A stretch of DNA of 15,061 nt from Flavobacteriales bacterium UBA720 (lineage in GTDB: Bacteria; Bacteroidota; Bacteroidia; Flavobacteriales; Weeksellaceae): assembly GCA_002297505.1 (NCBI GenBank), contig DBLQ01000124.1:1-15061 (forward strand), read 5' to 3'. Positions within the stretch are counted from its first letter, which is position 1. Each line of letters begins with the position of its first letter. The notes below the pieces were generated by a model. The model ran no database searches. It saw nothing but the letters and a program-made list of their open reading frames with translations, and was not told where the DNA came from. Positions 1 to 6,957 of the stretch are shown here, piece by piece. The position numbers and the translations under genes are program-made.

Positions 1-26
1 CAAGGGTTCGAATCCCTTACCCTCCG
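1..26 (+). tRNA. 3' end of a tRNA, probably tRNA-Ser (partial)
   Basis: Only the T arm and the 3' acceptor strand lie in the window. The T stem AAGGG (2-6) pairs with CCCTT (14-18) around the canonical loop TTCGAAT. It is followed by a seven-base acceptor strand (19-25) and discriminator G (26). No CCA is encoded, as in the two tRNAs that follow. The implied 5' acceptor GGAGGGT together with discriminator G fits serine best, but the anticodon is outside the window, so the isotype is a guess. Confidence 0.85.
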
Positions 27-40
27 CAACAGAAAATCTA

Positions 41-115
41 CGGGGCGTAGCGTAGTCCGGTCATCGCGCCTGGTTTGGGACCAGGAGGTCGCAGGTTCGA
101 ATCCTGCCGCCCCGA
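41..115 (+). tRNA. tRNA-Pro (anticodon TGG)
   Basis: A complete cloverleaf can be folded by hand. Acceptor CGGGGCG (41-47) pairs with CGCCCCG (108-114), with discriminator A115. The anticodon stem CCTGG/CCAGG (69-73, 81-85) encloses loop TTTGGGA, giving anticodon TGG at 76-78. The T arm is GCAGG-TTCGAAT-CCTGC (91-107). CCA is not encoded and must be added enzymatically. It reads proline CCN codons. It sits 14 bases after the preceding tRNA, in one cluster with its neighbours. Confidence 0.97.
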
Positions 116-147
116 CAAGTTTTAGTAATTTTCTCAAAATTACAAAT

Positions 148-221
148 GGGTGCGTAGCTCAGCTGGATAGAGCATCTGCCTTCTAAGCAGACGGTCAAAG
201 GTTCGAATCCTTTCGCGCTCA
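148..221 (+). tRNA. tRNA-Arg (anticodon TCT)
   Basis: Acceptor GGGTGCG (148-154) pairs with CGCGCTC (214-220) with two G-T wobbles, and the discriminator is A221. Anticodon stem TCTGC/GCAGA (175-179, 187-191) encloses loop CTTCTAA, with anticodon TCT at 182-184. T arm AAAGG-TTCGAAT-CCTTT (197-213). It decodes arginine AGA/AGG. No CCA is encoded. It is the last gene of the tRNA cluster and is followed directly by a terminator. Confidence 0.97.
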
Positions 222-223
222 CT

Positions 224-258
224 AAAAACTCACAATCAATTATGGTTGTGAGTTTTTT
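224..258 (+). terminator. Intrinsic terminator of the tRNA cluster
   Basis: A 12-base perfect inverted repeat, arms 224-235 (AAAAACTCACAA) and 246-257 (TTGTGAGTTTTT), with a 10-base loop. The right arm ends in a T run. It starts three bases after the discriminator of tRNA-Arg, so it should end the tRNA transcript. Confidence 0.85.
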
Positions 259-368
259 GTTTTCTAATGCTTAGATAAAATTCAAAGGTATTGATTTATC
301 GTTTCGCAGGAATTGATACCATCATTCGATCCTTAGAAAATCTTACTGTAAATCGGTTTTATTTTTTG

Positions 369-376
369 TAAATTTG
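369..376 (+). promoter_or_regulatory. Candidate -7 promoter element of uvrA
   Basis: TAAATTTG matches the Bacteroidota -7 consensus TAnnTTTG exactly and lies 17 bases before the uvrA start codon. That would place the transcript start about 10 bases before ATG, leaving a very short leader. I see no clear TTTG-type -33 element at the usual spacing, so only half of the promoter is supported. The rest of 259-393 shows nothing else I can name; no LexA-type operator was recognised. Confidence 0.4.
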
Positions 377-393
377 TAGGTCTTATTTTTACT

Positions 394-3183
394 ATGGCTA
401 CAGCTTCTGAAATCGATATCAAGAAATACATTTTCGTCAAAAACGCTCACCTGAACAACCTGAAACACATCGATGTTCTGATTCCAAAGAACAAACTGAT
501 CGTGATCACAGGTGTTTCCGGAAGTGGTAAATCATCGCTGGCATTCGACACCATTTATGCCGAAGGACAAAGGCGTTACGTGGAAAGTCTTAGTTCCTAC
601 GCGCGTCAGTTTTTGGGAAAATTAGAAAAACCGAAAATCGATGATATCAAAGGCTTAGCGCCATCAATTGCGATCCAGCAGAAAGTGATCTCATCCAACC
701 CGCGCTCTACAGTTGGAACATCTACGGAGATTTACGATTACATGAAGCTGCTGTACGCCAGAATTGGCAGAACTTTTTCACCAGTTTCCGGCGAGGAAGT
801 GAAGAAAGACAGCGTAACGGACGTTATCGATTACATCAAATCTTCTAAAAAAGATTCTACCTTTCTGTTACTGACGCCGCTGACATTCGAAAAAGAAACT
901 TTTGGTGACTTGCTCAAGACGCTGAAAGTTTCCGGATTCACAAGGCTGGAAGTTAACGAAAATCTGGCAGGGATTGAGGATCTGGAATCTTTCGGATTCA
1001 CGCCGGAAAAGGATATGACGATTAATCTCGTCATCGATAGATTCAGTTATGAGGAAGATGAGAATTTCCTTCAGCGTCTGGCCGATTCTATCCAGATGGC
1101 TTTCTACGAAGGTCACGGATATTGTTCACTTAAAAATACAGACACGGGGAAAATCCGTGAATTCTCCAATAAATTTGAATTGGACGGCATTGTTTTTAAT
1201 GAACCTAATGTCCATTATTTCAGTTTCAATAATCCTTACGGCGCTTGCCCGACTTGCGAAGGTTACGGAAAAGTGATCGGCATTGATGAAGACTTAGTCA
1301 TTCCGAACAAAAACCTGTCGCTGCACGAGGACGCTGTTGCTTCCTGGAAAGGCGAAAGTATGAGCGAATGGAAAAAGGATTTTATCAAAAAAGCCAAAGA
1401 TTTCCCGATTCATAAGCCTTACCATCAACTCACCAAAGAACAGAAGCAATACCTCTGGCGAGGCGACAAAACGAGAAACTTCCCAAGCATTGACAATTTT
1501 TTCAAAATGCTGGAGGAAAATCTATACAAAATTCAGTACCGAGTGATGCTATCGCGCTACCGTGGGAAAACGCTCTGCCCGACTTGTGAAGGATTAAGGC
1601 TGAGAGAAGAAACAAGCTGGGTGAAAATTGACGGACACAATATCCAGTCTTTGATAGAATTACCTTTGGACGAATTGCTTCCATTAATCCAATCTTTAAA
1701 ACTCAACGACCACGACCGGGAAATTGCCAAACGTCTGACCTACGAAATCGAAACAAGACTGGAATTTTTGACTAAAGTTGGTTTGGGTTATCTGACTTTG
1801 AACCGGACATCCAATACACTCTCAGGTGGAGAAAGCCAGAGAATCAATCTGGCAACCAGTTTAGGAAGTTCTTTGGTGGGTTCGATTTATATTCTGGATG
1901 AGCCAAGTATTGGTCTGCATTCCAGAGATACGGAAAATCTGATTGGCGTTTTGAAACAACTTCGAGACCTTGGAAATACAGTTATCGTCGTAGAACATGA
2001 CGAAGATGTAATGCGGGAAGCCGATTACATTATCGATATTGGTCCGGAAGCCGGCTATCTGGGCGGCGACCTGGTTTTCAGCGGAGATTTCAAGCAAATG
2101 ATGAAATCCAACACGCTGACCGCCAAATACCTCAGTGGTGAACTCGAAATTGAAGTTCCGAATAAGAGGAGAAAAACCAAAGAATACATTGCCATTAAAG
2201 GTGCACGCCAGAACAATCTGAAGAACGTGGACGTCCAGGTTCCTTTGGAATGTTTGACCGTCATCACAGGCGTTTCCGGAAGTGGAAAATCTACACTGAT
2301 GAAGGAAGTAATGACCAATGCGATCCAAATTCAGCTGGGCATGGGCGGCAAAAAAGCGGATTATGATTCTGTTGAATTTCCAAAAAAACTGATCCAGAGC
2401 ATCGAATTGATTGACCAGAATCCGATAGGGAAATCGTCCCGTTCCAATCCTGTTACGTACCTCAAGGCTTATGACGACATCCGTGATTTGTTTGCCAGAC
2501 AGAAATCGGCTAAAGTCCAGGGACTAAAACCGAAACATTTTTCCTTCAACGTGGATGGCGGACGCTGCGACGAATGTAAAGGTGACGGCGTCATCACTGT
2601 ATCGATGCAGTTTATGTCAGACATCGAGCTGGAGTGCGAACATTGCCACGGCACGCGTTTCAAAAAGGAAATCCTCGAAATCAAGTATGACGAGAAAAAC
2701 ATTTCCGACATTCTGCACATGACCGTGGACGAAGCGTTGGAATTTTTCCGGGAAAATCATGAAGAAAGAATTTCTACGAAGCTGAAACCGCTTCAGGATG
2801 TTGGTTTGGGCTATTTACAACTTGGCCAATCATCCTCTACCCTTTCCGGTGGAGAAGCGCAGCGGGTAAAGCTGGCATCGTTTCTTGTAAAAGGTGTGAC
2901 TACGGACAAAACCTTATTCGTTTTTGATGAACCTTCGACAGGTCTGCATTTTCACGACATCAAGAAATTATTGAAATCGCTTCAGGCATTGATAGAGCTC
3001 GGACATTCGGTAGTTGTGATTGAACATCAGCCGGATATTATCAAATGTGCTGACCACATCATTGACGTTGGCCCCAACGCAGGAAAATACGGTGGCGAGA
3101 TTGTTTTCACGGGAACGCCGGAAGATTTGATTAAAGAAAAGAAATCTTTTACTGGGAAGTATATCAAGGAGAAGTTGAAGTAA
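394..3183 (+). CDS. uvrA: Excinuclease ABC subunit A (UvrA)
   Basis: UvrA is the damage-sensing ATPase of nucleotide excision repair; it loads UvrB at bulky or helix-distorting lesions. The protein has 929 residues, close to the usual 940. Both ABC ATPase halves are complete: Walker A motifs GVSGSGKS at 40-47 and 626-633, ABC signatures LSGGESQR at 476-483 and LSGGEAQR at 817-824, each followed by a DEPS Walker B. The insert at about 130-250 is the right size for the UvrB-binding domain, so this is not the shorter UvrA2 type. Cysteine pairs are C285/C288 (CPTC), C395/C398 (CPTC) and the C-terminal zinc module C725/C728...C748/C751. Oddly, the CPxH and CPxC sites that E. coli UvrA carries on either side of the UvrB-binding region read SPVS (129-132) and about DGIV (264-267) here. 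It is monocistronic, with its own terminator. A second uvrA may exist elsewhere in the genome; that cannot be judged here. Confidence 0.96.
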   Translation: MATASEIDIKKYIFVKNAHLNNLKHIDVLIPKNKLIVITGVSGSGKSSLAFDTIYAEGQRRYVESLSSYARQFLGKLEKPKIDDIKGLAPSIAIQQKVISSNPRSTVGTSTEIYDYMKLLYARIGRTFSPVSGEEVKKDSVTDVIDYIKSSKKDSTFLLLTPLTFEKETFGDLLKTLKVSGFTRLEVNENLAGIEDLESFGFTPEKDMTINLVIDRFSYEEDENFLQRLADSIQMAFYEGHGYCSLKNTDTGKIREFSNKFELDGIVFNEPNVHYFSFNNPYGACPTCEGYGKVIGIDEDLVIPNKNLSLHEDAVASWKGESMSEWKKDFIKKAKDFPIHKPYHQLTKEQKQYLWRGDKTRNFPSIDNFFKMLEENLYKIQYRVMLSRYRGKTLCPTCEGLRLREETSWVKIDGHNIQSLIELPLDELLPLIQSLKLNDHDREIAKRLTYEIETRLEFLTKVGLGYLTLNRTSNTLSGGESQRINLATSLGSSLVGSIYILDEPSIGLHSRDTENLIGVLKQLRDLGNTVIVVEHDEDVMREADYIIDIGPEAGYLGGDLVFSGDFKQMMKSNTLTAKYLSGELEIEVPNKRRKTKEYIAIKGARQNNLKNVDVQVPLECLTVITGVSGSGKSTLMKEVMTNAIQIQLGMGGKKADYDSVEFPKKLIQSIELIDQNPIGKSSRSNPVTYLKAYDDIRDLFARQKSAKVQGLKPKHFSFNVDGGRCDECKGDGVITVSMQFMSDIELECEHCHGTRFKKEILEIKYDEKNISDILHMTVDEALEFFRENHEERISTKLKPLQDVGLGYLQLGQSSSTLSGGEAQRVKLASFLVKGVTTDKTLFVFDEPSTGLHFHDIKKLLKSLQALIELGHSVVVIEHQPDIIKCADHIIDVGPNAGKYGGEIVFTGTPEDLIKEKKSFTGKYIKEKLK

Positions 3184-3202
3184 CAGAATTTATAAATTAT
3201 AC

Positions 3203-3234
3203 AACCAAAGTCCGAAAGCTTTGGTTTTTTTTTT
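3203..3234 (+). terminator. Intrinsic terminator after uvrA
   Basis: Stem AACCAAAG (3203-3210) pairs with CTTTGGTT (3219-3226) across an 8-base loop and runs straight into a tract of ten T (3225-3234). It lies 20 bases after the uvrA stop codon and separates uvrA from the peptidase gene. Confidence 0.9.
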
Positions 3235-3324
3235 GTGTTAATCATTCCAAATATTTGATAAATTTTGTTAAGTGATTACAATGTGATTGTCAGTTTCTAT
3301 ATTTTAGTCAGCAAATAAAAACCA

Positions 3325-4752
3325 ATGAAACTGAAATTTAGTATCCTAACAATCATTATTATTAACTTATCACATGCACAAATCAAAAATCCCGGTTTTG
3401 AAAACTCAACAAAAAATTTACCTGATAATTGGACTGTAAGAAAAGTAGAATCTTACGACTGGCAAATTGATGATACTCAAAAACATCAGGGAAATAAATC
3501 ACTGCAACTGACCGGTTTATCGGCAGATACTAAAACTTTCCAGCAATTTTCACAAGTTATCCCAATTTCAGGAAAAGGTTTAAGAAAAATCGAGCTGAGC
3601 GCATATATAGAATCTAAAAATTTAAACGGAAAAATAGGTTTGTGGACACAAATATGGAATGCTGATAAGGAAAAAATAGGTTTTGAAAGTTTCGATTCTC
3701 AAAGTAAAACAATACCAGTAAATAGAGATTGGGCAAAATATTCTCTGGAATTTGTCATTGATGATAACGCAAAAAATTTATTAATCGGCGGTCTACTTTC
3801 AGGAAAAGGAACGGCCTGGTTTGATGATTTTGAAGTCAAAGAAATTGATTTTTCACATAAAGAAGCTTCAAAAATCTCTTCAGATTATATCGAATATTTC
3901 AAAAACTTGATTAAAACAAAATCTATGTTCCGAGACAAAATAGACTGGAATATTGTCGACGAAAACATCAAAAAATTGTCCTTAGGCGCAGAAACCATTG
4001 ATGACACAAAGCCCGCAATACAATATATAATGAATGTATTGAAAGGTTCCGGAGACATTCATTCCTTCATTGTCTCGAAAAAAAGCACAGATGCAAAAAA
4101 GACATCAAATACAAAAGGAATAGAACCCTTGTCAAAATTAATCGATTCTAAAATCGGTTACATTATGGTTCCCGGATTCAGTACATCAAACAAAGAAATC
4201 GGAAATCAATTTGCCTCGAAAATCAATGAAATGATAAAAAAACTGGATTCTGAAAACGAAATTAGCGGATGGATAATTGACCTAAGAACCAATACTGGTG
4301 GAAGTATACATCCAATGATACTTGGATTATCAAGTCTTGTTGGAGATGGAACTTTGGGATATTTTGTCACTAAAGAAAAAAATGTTCCGTGGATATTAGA
4401 AAATGGAAAATTTGGCCAAAATGAAATACCACAACCCTACAAATTAAGAAATCCAAGTTCTAAAATTGCTATTTTAATTGGAAAAAAAACGGGAAGTGCA
4501 GGTGAAGCAACCGCAATCTCATTCATTGGTAAAGAAAATGTAAAACTTTTTGGGCAACCAACTGCTGGTTTAACATCAGCCAATTCCTCTTTTCCTTTGA
4601 GCGATGGCAGAAGCCTTGCCTTGGCAACTTCTTTTGAAATGGACAGAACTGGAAAAGAATATCGTGAAAAAATAAATCCAGATGTTTTTGTAGAACCAAG
4701 TTCAGAAAAAGATTCGGAATTAGAAACTGCGAAAAGTTGGATTTTTGAATAA
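3325..4752 (+). CDS. Secreted S41-family peptidase with N-terminal carbohydrate-binding-like domain
   Basis: A 475-residue exported protein. Residues 1-18 form a signal peptide (basic start, Ile-rich core, SHA before Q19), so it acts in the periplasm or outside the cell. About 20-172 is a beta-rich region starting NPGFEN and ending with an AWFDDFEV strand, typical of carbohydrate-binding-module-like jelly rolls often found at the N terminus of Bacteroidota secreted proteins. About 180-470 is an S41 peptidase (tail-specific protease fold): GDIHSF with H246/S247, DLRTNTGG, the nucleophile-loop motif GSAGEA with candidate catalytic S391, and GQPTAG. It lacks the PDZ domain and the Lys of CtpA-type enzymes, so it resembles the His-containing subfamily (IRBP/tricorn-like) more. 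The substrate is unknown. Codon use is markedly AT-rich compared with uvrA and the repair genes, which suggests separate origin. It is flanked by terminator-like structures, so it is probably transcribed alone. Confidence 0.85.
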   Translation: MKLKFSILTIIIINLSHAQIKNPGFENSTKNLPDNWTVRKVESYDWQIDDTQKHQGNKSLQLTGLSADTKTFQQFSQVIPISGKGLRKIELSAYIESKNLNGKIGLWTQIWNADKEKIGFESFDSQSKTIPVNRDWAKYSLEFVIDDNAKNLLIGGLLSGKGTAWFDDFEVKEIDFSHKEASKISSDYIEYFKNLIKTKSMFRDKIDWNIVDENIKKLSLGAETIDDTKPAIQYIMNVLKGSGDIHSFIVSKKSTDAKKTSNTKGIEPLSKLIDSKIGYIMVPGFSTSNKEIGNQFASKINEMIKKLDSENEISGWIIDLRTNTGGSIHPMILGLSSLVGDGTLGYFVTKEKNVPWILENGKFGQNEIPQPYKLRNPSSKIAILIGKKTGSAGEATAISFIGKENVKLFGQPTAGLTSANSSFPLSDGRSLALATSFEMDRTGKEYREKINPDVFVEPSSEKDSELETAKSWIFE

Positions 4753-4767
4753 ATAACTGATCTGATA

Positions 4768-4795
4768 AGTTATCCACAAAAAAATGTGGATAACT
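4768..4795. promoter_or_regulatory. Two perfect DnaA-box sequences in inverted orientation
   Basis: TTATCCACA (4770-4778, plus strand) and its complement TGTGGATAA (4785-4793) match the consensus DnaA box TTATnCACA and are separated by six A. With flanking bases they form an 11-base perfect inverted repeat (4768-4778/4785-4795). It follows the peptidase stop codon by 15 bases and precedes about 130 bases of very AT-rich DNA. It could be a DnaA-binding site or part of an origin. Alternatively it is a hairpin at the end of the peptidase transcript, although no T run follows it. Confidence 0.45.
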
Positions 4796-4840
4796 CATAA
4801 ATTTTAACATTCAGTTTACAAATGGTACGGTTTTTATTTA

Positions 4841-4957
4841 TAATTTTACTATAGAGATACTGAAATGATTACCAACATTACATTTAACCTCATCACCATT
4901 AACTCAATTAAATTTGATATAAAATTTAAAGGATAGCACTGTCGGCTGTCCTTTTTT
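4841..4957 (+). ncRNA. Possible short orphan transcript (small RNA or leader-size peptide)
   Basis: A -7-like element TAATTTTA (4841-4848; 7 of 8 to the Bacteroidota consensus TAnnTTTG) lies about 90 bases before a clear terminator (4930-4957), with no recognised gene between them. Within it, ATG at 4865 opens a 23-codon frame ending with TAG at 4934, inside the terminator stem. The peptide (MITNITFNLITINSIKFDIK...) is low in complexity and not recognised. This could be a small RNA, a tiny peptide gene, or just a decayed spacer whose terminator remains. The evidence is the promoter-like and terminator-like ends only. Confidence 0.25.
4930..4957 (+). terminator. Intrinsic terminator, plus strand
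   Basis: Stem AGGATAGC (4930-4937) pairs with GCTGTCCT (4945-4952), with one wobble pair and a 7-base loop, followed by six T. It points on the plus strand but has no recognised gene immediately before it; the peptidase gene ended about 180 bases earlier. Confidence 0.75.
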
Positions 4958-4996
4958 GTTGTTGTCTAACTAAAAAATGAGATGTATTTATCTACT

Positions 4997-5028
4997 GAGC
5001 CGGCTTCTAAAGAGTCGGCTCTTTTATT
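4997..5028. terminator. Hairpin at the 3' end of ligD, possibly bidirectional
   Basis: Arms GAGCCGGCT (4997-5005) and AGTCGGCTC (5013-5021), nine pairs with one wobble and a 7-base loop. It starts three bases after the ligD stop codon when read on the minus strand, so it would end the ku-ligD transcript. The T-rich side (TTTTATT, 5022-5028) follows it on the plus strand, so it should also stop rightward transcription coming from the peptidase side. Confidence 0.65.
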
Positions 5029-6892
5029 CAGGATTCTCGAGTTTCTTGATTGCTTTCAGCATATCGACACCTTTTTCCAGAATGGGTTTGAAGAGGTCAC
5101 CTTTTTCTTTCAACCTTTCCAATGCATTATGAATGTTGAAGTCCGTCGGTTTCAGTCCATTTTTAACTTCACTCCACTCCAAAGGCATTGATACGGAAGC
5201 TCCTTTCTTGGGTCTGAGACTGTAAACGCTAGCTAAGGTCTGTCCACGCCGGTTTTGCAGATAATCCAAGTAGATTTTATTCTTGTCCCGCTTCTGGAGA
5301 CTTCTTTCCAATGTGGTGAGATCCGGTAACTTCTGCTGAACCATCTGCATCAGCAAGTGCCCGAAATCCTTGACCTGTTCATAATCATATTTGGCATTCA
5401 CGGGAAGATACACGTGGATTCCGGAACTTCCTGAAGTCTTGGGATAGCCTTCAATTCCCGCATGATCCAGAACTTCCTTTACAGCCTGCGCTGTTTCTAT
5501 CACATTTTCGAACGTATTTTTTTCGGATGGATCCAGGTCCAGAACAAGATAATCGGGATGATCCGCTTTCTGGATTTTGCTGGTCCAGATGTTGAGTTCT
5601 ATGCACCCGAGATTGTTGAGATAGGCCATCGTTCCCTTATCATTGCAGATGATGTAGTTGATATACTTGTCGGTACTTTCCGAGAAAACCTTCTGCGTTG
5701 CTATCCAGTCGGGCGTTTCTTCTGCGGCGTCCTTTTGGTAAAAGCTCATCCCATTGATGCCATTCGGATATCGGTTCATCGACTGCGGACGGTGTTTGAG
5801 GTGTGGCAGAATATATTTTGAAATGCTTTGATAGTAATCAATCACGTCACCTTTGGTGACGTCATCGTCGGGAAAATAGATTTTGTTCTGATTCGTCAGT
5901 TTCAGTTTGTGCTTTCCAATCGTTTTCTCTACGTCATCTTTTCCGCCTCTCTGTTTTGTTTCTGCTTTTTTCACAATTTCTTTTTTTGAAGTTTTTTCTG
6001 AGTTGAAGGTAACATCATCAGGTTCAATGTCATCGCGCAACCTGAGGAAAATCGGATGCCTGTAAATCAGATCTTTGGTTAATTCCGTGAATTTGATCTC
6101 AGCAATCAGTTCGGGTTTTATCCAAGTTGCCTTCGTATTGGTTTTCGGTGTAATTTTAAAAACGGACTTTTCAGTGATGAGGGGTTGCATCTTTTCATAG
6201 ATTTCAGACAAAGACTGGTCATTGAAGCCGCCACCCGTATGTCCGCAAAATACCATTTCACCATCCAGGTATTTGCCAAGAATCAATGCGCCAAATTTCT
6301 TACGTGATCCTTTCGGAGCCGTAAATCCGCAGATGATCGCTTCATCGCTTTTGTGGATTTTGATTTTCAGCCATTCGGAACTGCGAAGATTTTCCTTGTA
6401 GAGACTGTCCGTTTTTTTGGCAACAATGCCTTCTAATCCCATTTCCTGAGCGGCATCAAAGAACTCTTTTCCGTTTCCCAGAATATGGTCACTGAATTTA
6501 ATAACCTCATTTTCTGCCAGCGCATCTTTCAATAATTCCTTTCGCTGAAGATAAGTAAGATTCTCGGTAGAATGTCCGTTGAGCCACAGCAGGTCAAAAA
6601 CCTGAAAGGTTAAGGCAAGGTTGGGATTGTCACCAATCTGCTGCAGCCATTGGAAATTAGGTTTTCCCCTATCATCGTAAGCCACAATTTCACCATCCAA
6701 CACCATCTGGTGATCCTGAAGCCGGAGCGCATTGGTTACTTTTTTAAATTTCTGTGAAAAATCGATTCCATTTCTGGAATACAATCGGATGTCATCCTTG
6801 CTCAAATCAGCAATCGCACGATAACCATCCCATTTAATTTCAAATGCCCAATCCTTGTCATCAAAGGCTTCTTCAGACACTTTACAGAGCAT
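5024..6892 (-). CDS. ligD: LigD, ligase and polymerase domains (3' part of split ligD)
   Basis: This is the ligase-polymerase part of the NHEJ enzyme LigD, which fills gaps and seals double-strand breaks held by Ku. From ATG at 6892 it has 622 residues. Residues 1-320 are the ATP-dependent ligase: EIKWDGYR with nucleophile K20, GEIVAYDD, EGIVAKK near 152-158, and WLKIKIHK. About 325-600 is the archaeo-eukaryotic-primase-like polymerase, with the metal-binding DLD of LVLDLDPSE near 450 and a later D in IYLDYLQ. The ATG lies inside the conserved ligase N-terminal motif (SEFIKPML); codons for that motif and the linker continue upstream in the same frame to about 6985, with no other start codon. 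Translation therefore probably enters from the upstream phosphoesterase frame. Joined by one added A at the run 6978-6987, the two make one 848-residue LigD of Pseudomonas-type domain order and length. Confidence 0.93.
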   Translation of the reverse strand: MLCKVSEEAFDDKDWAFEIKWDGYRAIADLSKDDIRLYSRNGIDFSQKFKKVTNALRLQDHQMVLDGEIVAYDDRGKPNFQWLQQIGDNPNLALTFQVFDLLWLNGHSTENLTYLQRKELLKDALAENEVIKFSDHILGNGKEFFDAAQEMGLEGIVAKKTDSLYKENLRSSEWLKIKIHKSDEAIICGFTAPKGSRKKFGALILGKYLDGEMVFCGHTGGGFNDQSLSEIYEKMQPLITEKSVFKITPKTNTKATWIKPELIAEIKFTELTKDLIYRHPIFLRLRDDIEPDDVTFNSEKTSKKEIVKKAETKQRGGKDDVEKTIGKHKLKLTNQNKIYFPDDDVTKGDVIDYYQSISKYILPHLKHRPQSMNRYPNGINGMSFYQKDAAEETPDWIATQKVFSESTDKYINYIICNDKGTMAYLNNLGCIELNIWTSKIQKADHPDYLVLDLDPSEKNTFENVIETAQAVKEVLDHAGIEGYPKTSGSSGIHVYLPVNAKYDYEQVKDFGHLLMQMVQQKLPDLTTLERSLQKRDKNKIYLDYLQNRRGQTLASVYSLRPKKGASVSMPLEWSEVKNGLKPTDFNIHNALERLKEKGDLFKPILEKGVDMLKAIKKLENPE

Positions 6893-6957
6893 CGGTTTGA
6901 TGAATTCTGATAGCTTTTTGGCACCTGAAAGTACCGGTGCATAATTTTTAAAGTGCT

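Noticed and set aside
831..2720. Long open frames antisense or out of frame within uvrA
   Set aside because: They overlap a complete, motif-rich UvrA and encode no recognisable protein; they are by-products of its codon composition.
3263..3305. Promoter of the S41 gene (TTTTG at 3263 with TATATTTT at 3298)
   Set aside because: The spacing of about 30 bases is too long for a -33/-7 pair and the -7 match is imperfect, so no promoter is annotated.
5462..5821. 119-codon plus-strand frame opposite the LigD polymerase domain
   Set aside because: It is an antisense shadow of well-conserved LigD sequence, with no start context or motifs.
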